Assembly (NCBI GenBank): GCA_017936245.1
Contig: JAGBFY010000554.1
Coordinates: forward strand, 1-13,376
Direction: 5' to 3'
Length of the DNA stretch: 13,376 bases
Source: Kiritimatiellia bacterium
GTDB taxonomy: Bacteria; Verrucomicrobiota; Kiritimatiellia; RFP12; UBA1067
Every line of letters starts with the position of its first letter. The first letter of the stretch is position 1. Made by a program: the position numbers and the translations under genes. This document shows, piece by piece, positions 1 to 7,600 of this stretch. The notes beneath the pieces are model-generated. The model had not been told where the DNA came from, ran no database searches, and saw only the letters and a list, made by a program, of their open reading frames with translations.

Positions 1-2
1 CG

Positions 3-658
3 ACACGGATAAACAGGGAGATAGTCTCCATTCTGACCGAGGCCAACATTCCTGTCGTGCTTATTGACTACGACATAGTTCCGTCGCCCGGACGGAGTGA
101 ATTCGATCTTGTCGGCATAAACAATTTCGAAGCTGGGCGGCGATTGGCTGAGCATCTCATTTCAAAAGGGGCAAGGAACATCCATTTCCTGATGCGCAGA
201 CATTGGGCCGCAAGTGTGTGCAACAGGCTTGCAGGCGTCAATGTTGCAATTTCATGGGGGGGGGGGGGCATAAATGCACAAATATACTCCTTTCAGAGCC
301 TGATGACGTTGCGAAAATCCGTGCATATTTGAAGAAGCACAACCCCGATGCGATAGTTTGCGGCAACGATACGGCCGCCGCCTATCTGAAGCATACTCTC
401 GATGCGCTTGGAAAGCGCGTTCCCGAAGACATCATGCTTGCGGGCTTTGACGATGTTCAGCATGCGAAAATCATGACTCCACAGTTGACGACGATACATC
501 AGCCATGTAATGAGATTGCCGATACGGCTGTGTGCCGTCTGCTGGAACGGATCAAAAACCCGTCTCTGAGCGCAATGGAGATATTCCTTCCGGCGCCATT
601 GGTGGAACGAGAGTCGACAAATAGGATTTTACGGAGGAAACGCAATGTCAGATGTTGA
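3..658 (+). CDS. LacI-family transcriptional regulator, 3' part, frameshifted at a poly-G tract
   Basis: This is the effector-binding (periplasmic-binding-protein-like) half of a LacI/PurR-type regulator; the N-terminal helix-turn-helix lies before the window. Frame 3 reads NIPVVLIDYDIV, a 'DLVGINNFEAGRRLAEHLI' segment, then 'GARNIHFL', all typical of the family. At 256-268 there are 13 G and the family reading jumps to frame 2, which continues with 'SEPDDVAKIRAYL', 'NPDAIVCGNDTAA', 'VPEDIMLAGFDD' and 'MTPQLTTIHQP' up to TGA at 656-658. Eleven or fourteen G would join both halves in one frame; thirteen does not. So the gene is off as sequenced, by mutation, slippage or a homopolymer sequencing error. 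Its end overlaps the next start by 14 bp, which suggests it controls the downstream block and is co-transcribed with it. Family assignment is firm; the ligand is unknown. Confidence 0.85.
256..268 (+). repeat. 13-G homopolymer inside the regulator gene
   Basis: An uninterrupted run of 13 G sits at the exact point where the LacI-family reading frame breaks. It would encode a Gly-rich stretch after Ser-Trp. Runs of this length are prone to replication slippage, and in other bacteria such tracts act as on/off contingency loci. A sequencing or assembly length error is equally possible. Confidence 0.95.
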
Positions 659-2972
659 CATATTCAGATACAATCCTGCTCGAACGGCGTTTAATTTCGT
701 CATGGCAGGATTGCTTGCTTTTGCATTCACGGCGAAGGGCAAGGATATTGTCCTTGAGCCCGGCAAAGTCGAGGTGGTCGTTCCAATGGAAGCGGCGAAG
801 ACGGCGCAGTTCGCCGCCGCGGATCTCACAAACCATCTATCGCAGATTTTCGGAAGTGCAGTTCCGTTAAAGAATAAGCCGGGAAAGAAAGTTGTACAGA
901 TTTTCGTCGGCGATTCAAGATGGTCTCGTGACGCCGGAATCGATGTTTCCGGCCTTCCGCGCGATGCGTTCCGCATAAAGAGCATGGACGGCAGGATCTA
1001 TCTTGCCGGACGCGACGATCCCAAGTGCGATCTCGGCGCCAGTCTTGCAAAGGGGGAGTATCCCCATCAGGAACACGCGACTTCGTTCGCGGTGTGTGAA
1101 TTCCTTGAGCGCTATGCCGGTGTGCGTTTCTATTTCCCCGATGAATACGGCACGGTAATCCCAAAGGCGAAGTCGATACGCGTTCCTGAGACGGACGATA
1201 CGGTGAAGCCGCAGTTCAATGTGCGCAACTGCTATTTCTGGAACAACGGCAGGATGCCGGATTCAAAGGATAAGTTCGGGGAGCCGGACAAAAGAGCTCT
1301 TTGTCAGCTCCGCCTGAGGGAGAACTGCAACCGTCCGCCAAGCTGTCACGGACTGAACAAGTTCAATATTCCGCAGCGTTTCGCCGCCACGCATCCCGAA
1401 TACTTCCAGCTTCGCAAAGACGGCTCTCGTTGCACCGAACTGCCCTCCAGGAAACGCCGCCGGGCAGGTCAGCTCTGCCATACTTCCCCCGTGTGGGATG
1501 TCATTCGCGCCGATACGATTGAAAAAATCCGCAAAGGCGAAAAGTATGTGGACATAATGCCGCAGGACGGAATGCAGGAATGCTATTGCCGGAACTGCAT
1601 GGCTCGCTACAATCAGACAAACGATTTTGCGCTCGCGACAGGCTACTGCTCCGATCTTGTGTGGAGCAATACGGTTATGGTCGCGAATGCGGTCAAGGCG
1701 GAAGGTCTTGACGGTTTCGTCACCCAGATGGCCTACGGTCCGTGCCGACTCATACCTGATTTCGACATCCCCGACAATGTGGCGGTTACGGTGGCGGTCG
1801 GCGGACCTTGGGCGTGTTCAAGAAAGGATATCCTTGATAAGCAGGTCGAGTTCGTCAGGAACTGGTCGAAGAAGATAGGCCGCAGGATATCATGGGCGTG
1901 GACGTATCCGATGAAAAACTATGGATGGCTTCAGGCGCACGGCGTTCCGCAACACGCACCACGGGCGTATTTCGAATTTCACAAACGCATCGCCCCTTAC
2001 GTTGACGGGTGCTACATCGAATCCAATCAGCAGAATGACACATTGTTCTATCAGTATCTCAACTATTACGTGTTCTCGAAGCTTGCATGGAACCCCGATC
2101 TGGACGTCGAAGCGCTGCTGTCCGAACACCATAGGCTGATGTTCGGTGCCGGGGCGGCAAGCATGGCGCGCTTCTTCGACCGTCTTGAGGAACTTTGGAT
2201 AGGAAAGGTTGCCGTTCCGTCGCTGATTCCCGAAACGGAAATAGGTCCGGTGATTTATCCACCAACGCAGTTGCAGATATATCGCGAAATCTACAGCGAT
2301 AAGGTGATGGCGGAGCTTTCGGGTTATCTCAATGCGGCAATCAAGGCCGTAGAAAAAGATTCCATAGAGGCAAAGCGCATTGCGATACTTCGTAAGCGAT
2401 TCGTGGCGCCGCTTGAGAACAATCGTAAGGAGTTTCTTGATGCCGCATCAGTTCCGGCGGAACTTGCGCGCAGAAAACAAAGTTCCGCCGTCAATCTTCT
2501 TAAAGGGCTTTCATGGGAGGTCGATCCTTCAAAAGGAAGTTTTGTTGATGACAAGGTCCGTTTGGGCAGGGAGAATTCAGTCCGATTGGAAACAAAGGGT
2601 CATAATGTCAGCGTTGCTCTTGATTTGTCATCGATTGCCGGAAAGTTTGTTCCTGGGGCAAGTTATCGCGTTTCGTGTTTTGTGCGGGGAGAAGGAATCG
2701 ATATTCATCCGAACGCCAGAGGTCGCAAGGGTATGAGACTTGATTTCGCTGCGGGCGGCATGGATGTCGAATACGCGCAGAGTCCTTTCCACGACCTGCG
2801 CTACTGGTGCGGAACATACGATTGGATGCATCAGACGTTCACACTTAAGATTGCCGCCAGTTCCAAGATTGCAAAAGCCGCTCCGCAATTTTGGGTGCGC
2901 TCGTGGAATGTAAAGGGCAAATTCTGGATTGCGGGTCTCAGACTTGAGAAAATGGAGGATGATCGGCAATGA
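645..2972 (+). CDS. Secreted DUF4838 domain protein (probable glycan-active enzyme)
   Basis: A 775-residue exported protein. GGAGG at 633-637, seven bases before ATG 645, fixes the start. The N-terminus has a charged lead and a hydrophobic stretch (VMAGLLAFAF, about residues 19-28), which looks like a signal peptide. Residues ~35-175 resemble the small alpha/beta domain that precedes the catalytic barrel in GH67/GH20-like enzymes, including 'SFAVCEFLERYAGVRFYFP' at ~147-165. The central part (~190-480) fits DUF4838, with the hallmark 'PQDG' (D308) followed by C313-Y-C315-R-N-C318, a possible metal or structural Cys cluster. Residues ~620-770 look like a beta-sandwich, CBM-like domain. It overlaps the next gene by ATGA. 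No activity is assigned to this family from sequence alone; a role on an extracellular glycan is inferred from domain style and neighbours. Confidence 0.85.
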   Translation: MSDVDIFRYNPARTAFNFVMAGLLAFAFTAKGKDIVLEPGKVEVVVPMEAAKTAQFAAADLTNHLSQIFGSAVPLKNKPGKKVVQIFVGDSRWSRDAGIDVSGLPRDAFRIKSMDGRIYLAGRDDPKCDLGASLAKGEYPHQEHATSFAVCEFLERYAGVRFYFPDEYGTVIPKAKSIRVPETDDTVKPQFNVRNCYFWNNGRMPDSKDKFGEPDKRALCQLRLRENCNRPPSCHGLNKFNIPQRFAATHPEYFQLRKDGSRCTELPSRKRRRAGQLCHTSPVWDVIRADTIEKIRKGEKYVDIMPQDGMQECYCRNCMARYNQTNDFALATGYCSDLVWSNTVMVANAVKAEGLDGFVTQMAYGPCRLIPDFDIPDNVAVTVAVGGPWACSRKDILDKQVEFVRNWSKKIGRRISWAWTYPMKNYGWLQAHGVPQHAPRAYFEFHKRIAPYVDGCYIESNQQNDTLFYQYLNYYVFSKLAWNPDLDVEALLSEHHRLMFGAGAASMARFFDRLEELWIGKVAVPSLIPETEIGPVIYPPTQLQIYREIYSDKVMAELSGYLNAAIKAVEKDSIEAKRIAILRKRFVAPLENNRKEFLDAASVPAELARRKQSSAVNLLKGLSWEVDPSKGSFVDDKVRLGRENSVRLETKGHNVSVALDLSSIAGKFVPGASYRVSCFVRGEGIDIHPNARGRKGMRLDFAAGGMDVEYAQSPFHDLRYWCGTYDWMHQTFTLKIAASSKIAKAAPQFWVRSWNVKGKFWIAGLRLEKMEDDRQ

Positions 2973-4711
2973 TAAGCAGAAGAAAATTCATCGGTTGTGT
3001 CGGCGTGTTTCCGCTGGTAGGTGCGGGGGTAGCGTTCGCCGGTGAAAAGCCGCTGCTTCGCATTGGAGTGCTTACGGATACGCATATCGGCAAGACTAGA
3101 TCCACATGCGGGCGCGTAAAGCTGGCGTACGATCTTTTCCGCAGGCATGCGGTGGAGATGATTGTGAACGTGGGCGATGTGGCGGACTATCATTATCCTA
3201 CAGGATATGCCGCGTACCGTAAAACCGTCGAAGAAGCGTATGCCGGTGTTTCTGCCGCTGAACGGCCGAAGGAACTTTTCGTATATGCCGCCCACGATTA
3301 TTTTGATTACAAGGGAAACAGTCGGAAGGAATGGGCGCAGCATGCAACCGAGGCTTATGCGCAGATGCAGCGTCATATCGGCGCGGAGAACGGTCCGTAT
3401 GCGCAGGGAAGCATAAAGGGATTTCCGTATGTTGTGCTTCCGCAGGTGATGACCGGAGGGGTGGATTTTGCCAAGTGCGAGAAGATGATCGCTGATGCCG
3501 CAGCCGCCAATCCCGGGAAGCCGGTGTTCGTGTTTGCGCACGAACCGCCGGCCGTCACTACGCGCTGCGGCACAGGGCATCCGAAAAAGAGGGCTATATT
3601 CAACAAGTATCCGCAGGTTGTGAACATTTCCGGGCATACACACGGCACTCTTGCCGAAGAGCGCGCGATATGGCAGGGCGAATTCACATCAGTCAATGTT
3701 GGATGTCTCCAGAAGTGGGGGAGCGGCCGTTCCGGTGTGGTTGGTTACAGTTCGCCGGCGAATCAGAATTACGGTGTTCTGATCGTGGATGTGTATTCGT
3801 CGCGGATTGTATTCCGCCGGTTTGATGTGCGTGATGGCACGGAGTATCGAGCCGAAAATCCGTGGATGATTCCGTGGCCGTTTGATTCCGCTTCCGCTCC
3901 TTACAGTCTCAAGAACCGCAAGGATATTTACGCAGTGCCGCATTTCGCGGATGGTTCGATGCTGACGGTGGAAGCTTCGAAAAAGGAGAGTGGCGGGGTT
4001 CTGCTCACCATACCGGTTACATCGGGAGAGCCGCGTCCTTTCGTGTATAGGGTGATGTTGGATCGTCTTGACGATGAAGGCAAGTGGAGCGTACATACCC
4101 GGCGTGATTTTATCGGGGATGTATGGCAGCGAGAACATGAACGCCCCGCGAAATATGAGCAGGAGTTCCCAAGCGCATATTTTGAACCGGGAAGGAAATA
4201 CCGTTTCCGAGTAGCACCGGTTAATTTCTGGGGTAGAGAAGGGGAAATGATAGAGGTTGAGTTTGCCGCGCCTGAATGCAACTTCAAGTCTGAAGTCGTG
4301 TGGGAGAGTTCAAATCCCATGGACGAATGCCCGATGCTTTCGAATGTCACACAGAAGACACTTCAGCCGCGTGACGGAAAATTTTGTAAGCTGGATAATC
4401 ACTACGCATGGTTTGTATTTCCTAAAGGTGTGTGGGATGGCGAGCAGGGAACAAGGTTTCGTCTTGTGGCCGATATCCACACCATTCAGAAGAGCGGGCC
4501 CACATGGACGCTTGTGCTTGTAAATGCACAGCCTTGGAAATACGGCTCCGGACGTGTTTGTACGCCCGGCGGCGATTCGGGAACGTTCAGGTATGTGATG
4601 GATTTGAGCAAGAAAGAAGCATCACATGTCTATCATTTGTTGATTCGCGAGGGCGGAGAGGGGAAACTTCGCATAGAGCGCATCCGGTTGGAACGTCTTC
4701 CGCCGGCATAA
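2969..4711 (+). CDS. Tat-exported calcineurin-like metallophosphoesterase with C-terminal beta-sandwich region
   Basis: A 580-residue protein starting within the ATGA overlap with the DUF4838 gene; GGAGG at 2954-2958 supports ATG 2969, and translational coupling is likely. The N-terminus SRRKFIG plus a hydrophobic run ending near AFA-G (residue ~24) is a twin-arginine signal, so it is exported folded and probably metal-loaded. Calcineurin-like motifs are in order: D37-T-H39, G69-D70-V-A-D73, H191 in FAHEPP, and G222-H223-T-H225. The third motif, usually GNH(D/E), is here A107-A108-H109-D110, so the canonical metal-bridging Asn is missing. Residues ~300-580 carry a family extension and a probable beta-sandwich. 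The substrate (phosphodiester, phosphomonoester or phosphorylated sugar) cannot be read from sequence. Placement between two glycan-active genes suggests removal of a phosphate substituent, or a regulatory or structural role if the metal site is impaired. Confidence 0.88.
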   Translation: MISRRKFIGCVGVFPLVGAGVAFAGEKPLLRIGVLTDTHIGKTRSTCGRVKLAYDLFRRHAVEMIVNVGDVADYHYPTGYAAYRKTVEEAYAGVSAAERPKELFVYAAHDYFDYKGNSRKEWAQHATEAYAQMQRHIGAENGPYAQGSIKGFPYVVLPQVMTGGVDFAKCEKMIADAAAANPGKPVFVFAHEPPAVTTRCGTGHPKKRAIFNKYPQVVNISGHTHGTLAEERAIWQGEFTSVNVGCLQKWGSGRSGVVGYSSPANQNYGVLIVDVYSSRIVFRRFDVRDGTEYRAENPWMIPWPFDSASAPYSLKNRKDIYAVPHFADGSMLTVEASKKESGGVLLTIPVTSGEPRPFVYRVMLDRLDDEGKWSVHTRRDFIGDVWQREHERPAKYEQEFPSAYFEPGRKYRFRVAPVNFWGREGEMIEVEFAAPECNFKSEVVWESSNPMDECPMLSNVTQKTLQPRDGKFCKLDNHYAWFVFPKGVWDGEQGTRFRLVADIHTIQKSGPTWTLVLVNAQPWKYGSGRVCTPGGDSGTFRYVMDLSKKEASHVYHLLIREGGEGKLRIERIRLERLPPA

Positions 4712-4741
4712 GATTTTAATGTCATAAGGTAAGTCGATAAC

Positions 4742-4746
4742 AGGAG
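4742..4746 (+). promoter_or_regulatory. Ribosome binding site deciding the start of the beta-helix gene
   Basis: AGGAG lies only 1 base before ATG 4748 but 7 bases before ATG 4754. Normal spacing therefore favours 4754, with the upstream ATG (Met-Asn) untranslated. A third ATG at 4760 is less well placed (13 bases). Confidence 0.7.
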
Positions 4747-4753
4747 AATGAAC

Positions 4754-7579
4754 ATGAAAATGAAAGTCAATACCAGTATCCTGAAGGCAGGTTTTGCCGC
4801 ATTGACTGTGGCGTCAATGTCCGTTTGTGAGGGCGGCACGCTGACGGTGAAGTTCAAGTCTGCGATGAAAGTTGAGATCGATGGCGAGGTGAGGGAATTC
4901 GCCGTGAATGATACGTTCACGCCAACCGCAATTCCGTGCATATACAGGATGTGTCCGGTGCTTGCCGAAGGAGAACGGACTTTTACGGTTTACGGCAATG
5001 ACAATATCCGGGGCGAACGGAACTGCCGTTTCCCTCTTCGAGGCGAAGGAAACTGGGTTCGAGTTGCGCTTGATCCATATCCTGTTGAAGACAAGACCGT
5101 AGAGTTGACTGCAGTCAAGGCGACTGGCGTGTATTATGTCGACGCTGCAAATGGCAACGACGAATGGGACGGCACCACCGACTATGAAAACCGCATTGAA
5201 GAGCAGAATGTAGGACCTAAGAAATCTCTTCAGGCAGCAAACGATGCTGCAACTGGAGATTTCCCGATTGTTCTTGCCGCGCCTGGTGTTTATGATTCAG
5301 GAACTGCAACAAACGAGGCTAATAATGCACGTTGTATCCGTCGATTGATAACTTACAAGAACATTGGCTTTGTTGCAACATCTGGAGCTGGTAGCACTTT
5401 CATTGTTGGTGCGCCAGATTCCACGACACAAGGTTTGGGAGTTGATGCCGTCAGTGGTGTTTATATGCATCCCCTGAACTCCTATCCTGCGTTTATTCAG
5501 GGGTTCACCATAACAGGGTGTTATTCTCCGTATAATGGGGTGAATGAAAATGCTGAACAGCGGGGAGCGGCATTTTCCAGTAGCGGCAATTTGGCGTATT
5601 GTCTCGATTGTGTCATTTCCAATAACTATGCCCGCCTTTACCCGGCGGTTAATTACGGAATCGTCAAACGTACAATGATTCTGGAGAACCAAGCCTACAG
5701 AAAAATAACGAACTATGGCGTCTTTCTGTCGTGCATTTTCGCGGGAAACAGGATTACGAACGGAGACAATACGGAAAATACGAGAGCCTATCAGGATGCC
5801 AACATTGGATATTTCTGCACTTACGACTTGCGTAATGACAGAGAACCGAGCGGGCGCAAAAAGTTGGACAGCAGCTCGTCCGAACTGCATTCGTGTTTTG
5901 TTTACGGATTGACAGATGAGACAACCTATAACGAGAACAGATGGAATGACAGCTTGTACTCGTACGAGCCGCAATTTGCGAATGCGGATGACAACGATTA
6001 TCGTGTGGGCGTACGTTCTTTGGCTCAGAATGCAAGTTCCTATTCAGAAGATCTGGATGGAACTGCACGCAGTTTGATGACGGGTGATATTGACGGTCGC
6101 ATGCCGATCCTTCATGACGGCATGATGCGAATCGGTGCCGTATGGAATGAGCCCGGAACTTGGTATGTGTCGCAGGCCGACGGCGATGACGCCAACGACG
6201 GTAAATCTTCCGCTTATGCGAAGGCAACGGTCAAGGCGGCGACTGATCTTGCATTCTCAGGAGATACGATTTATGTTGCTCCAGGAATATACGCAGGGGC
6301 GGAAGGTTCTCAGATGGTGAGCGGCAATGTGGAATCGCGTGTTGTCGTTCCCGAAGATGTGGCGTTGATTGGTACAGCAGGTGCGGAAGAGACGTTTATT
6401 GTCGGTGCCGCCGCGACAGGCGATCAAGTTGATAACGAGACATATGGTACTGGCACGAATGCCGTCAGATGTGTATATGCCAATAATGGCGCCGTCGTGC
6501 GTGGATTTACGTTGACCGGCGGTCGCGGAGTTGGTGTTGGTCTTAAGAATGATCTTCATGATAACATGATGGGTGCTGCATTCTTTTCCGCATCACCATT
6601 GGGAGCGACAATCGAGAACTGCGTAGTTTCCAATAATGCTGCTGCTGTCGGTACTATCTACAATGCGGTGGTGCGTCGTTGCCGGGTCATCGGTAATTTT
6701 GGCGTGCTGAATGATGCGTCTGGGGCCGCCGGTTATGGTTGCAACTGGTACGGTTCGATTGTTGACAGAAATTATGGCAACGGTACAATGTGTTTCCCTG
6801 AAGTCGTTGAGGGTTGTACCATAGGTTCCCATAATCGAAATCTTGCAGACAGTGATGCTTCACAGGTGTTGGTTTGGAATACCGATGAAGACAAGGCGAT
6901 TGTGAATACGGCGGTTTTGGGCGGAAAGTTCTATTTTGGCGGTGATGGAAATTTGTATTGCACCAACAGTTATGTAATTGCCGGCAAATATTTAGATAGG
7001 GTTATTCCTGCTGATCAGTATTCGGTGCGGCTTTGCAACACAATCGTTGGTACCAGCGGGGCTGTGGTGGATGCCGCATATCGTCCGATCCCAGGCGCGG
7101 TATCGCTTATCGACAACGGTGATGCGGCGTATGCGACGGAGTCCGTCGGCGATGTGGATGTTCTTGGCGGACAGCGCATTTATAATGGCAAGATGGACAT
7201 TGGCGCGGTTGAGTATGACTGGCGTCCCACATTCTCCGGAGAACTCGGCAGACGCTTTGCCGTTACAGACGCATCTCCGTCCGTAGTGACGAATGCGGCT
7301 GGCGGGCTTGTCGTTTCGGACGGCGCTGTGTCCGGCACCGTAAGATCGGAAGGTCCTTACAAGGTTCTCATCGACATGACCGGCGGTACAGTGGAGGTTT
7401 ATGCCGGTGACGATGTTCTTGGAGAGGCGTCGGGGAGCGGCAGTCACTCCATACGCTTCAAGGTGGATGACATCACGAAAGATGTCCGTATCGTGTATGC
7501 GCCCGATGAAGAGAATCCCGCTCCTGCGGTGTTCAAGGCTTTCGCCAACGCCCGCGGATTCATCCTCGGCATCAGGTGA
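4754..7579 (+). CDS. Large secreted right-handed parallel beta-helix protein with two tandem DUF1565-like units
   Basis: About 941 residues from the RBS-supported ATG (the in-frame ATG at 4748 would add two). A basic start and hydrophobic run (ILKAGFAALTVASMSV) form a signal peptide. A short N-terminal beta domain (~25-120) precedes two homologous units, ~127-468 and ~470-825. Each opens with a DUF1565-type signature (YYVDAANGNDEWDG; WYVSQADGDDANDG), continues with 'VLAAPGVY'/'YVAPGIY', 'FIVGA', 'GFT(I/L)TG' and 'CVVSNN'/'CVISNN' coils, and closes with a D-G...R...IGAV segment (IDGRMPILHDGMMRIGAVW; GQRIYNGKMDIGAVEY), like the 'choice-of-anchor Q' end. A final beta domain ends in FANARGFILGIR. 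Such folds occur in polysaccharide lyases, glycan-binding proteins and adhesins; I see no recognisable lyase active site. It sits 42 bp after the phosphoesterase and 21 bp before the GH2, so it is probably co-transcribed and may bind or process the same polymer. Confidence 0.8.
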   Translation: MKMKVNTSILKAGFAALTVASMSVCEGGTLTVKFKSAMKVEIDGEVREFAVNDTFTPTAIPCIYRMCPVLAEGERTFTVYGNDNIRGERNCRFPLRGEGNWVRVALDPYPVEDKTVELTAVKATGVYYVDAANGNDEWDGTTDYENRIEEQNVGPKKSLQAANDAATGDFPIVLAAPGVYDSGTATNEANNARCIRRLITYKNIGFVATSGAGSTFIVGAPDSTTQGLGVDAVSGVYMHPLNSYPAFIQGFTITGCYSPYNGVNENAEQRGAAFSSSGNLAYCLDCVISNNYARLYPAVNYGIVKRTMILENQAYRKITNYGVFLSCIFAGNRITNGDNTENTRAYQDANIGYFCTYDLRNDREPSGRKKLDSSSSELHSCFVYGLTDETTYNENRWNDSLYSYEPQFANADDNDYRVGVRSLAQNASSYSEDLDGTARSLMTGDIDGRMPILHDGMMRIGAVWNEPGTWYVSQADGDDANDGKSSAYAKATVKAATDLAFSGDTIYVAPGIYAGAEGSQMVSGNVESRVVVPEDVALIGTAGAEETFIVGAAATGDQVDNETYGTGTNAVRCVYANNGAVVRGFTLTGGRGVGVGLKNDLHDNMMGAAFFSASPLGATIENCVVSNNAAAVGTIYNAVVRRCRVIGNFGVLNDASGAAGYGCNWYGSIVDRNYGNGTMCFPEVVEGCTIGSHNRNLADSDASQVLVWNTDEDKAIVNTAVLGGKFYFGGDGNLYCTNSYVIAGKYLDRVIPADQYSVRLCNTIVGTSGAVVDAAYRPIPGAVSLIDNGDAAYATESVGDVDVLGGQRIYNGKMDIGAVEYDWRPTFSGELGRRFAVTDASPSVVTNAAGGLVVSDGAVSGTVRSEGPYKVLIDMTGGTVEVYAGDDVLGEASGSGSHSIRFKVDDITKDVRIVYAPDEENPAPAVFKAFANARGFILGIR

Positions 7580-7600
7580 TTTTGGAGTGGTGAAATATCG

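Noticed and set aside
2831..3643. A 270-codon open frame on the - strand across the DUF4838/phosphoesterase junction
   Set aside because: It is antisense to two well-supported genes, reads as low-complexity His/Arg/Ile-rich sequence without domains, and has no RBS.
5297..5974. A 225-codon open frame on the - strand inside the beta-helix gene
   Set aside because: It is antisense to a continuous beta-helix reading, with no recognisable domain.
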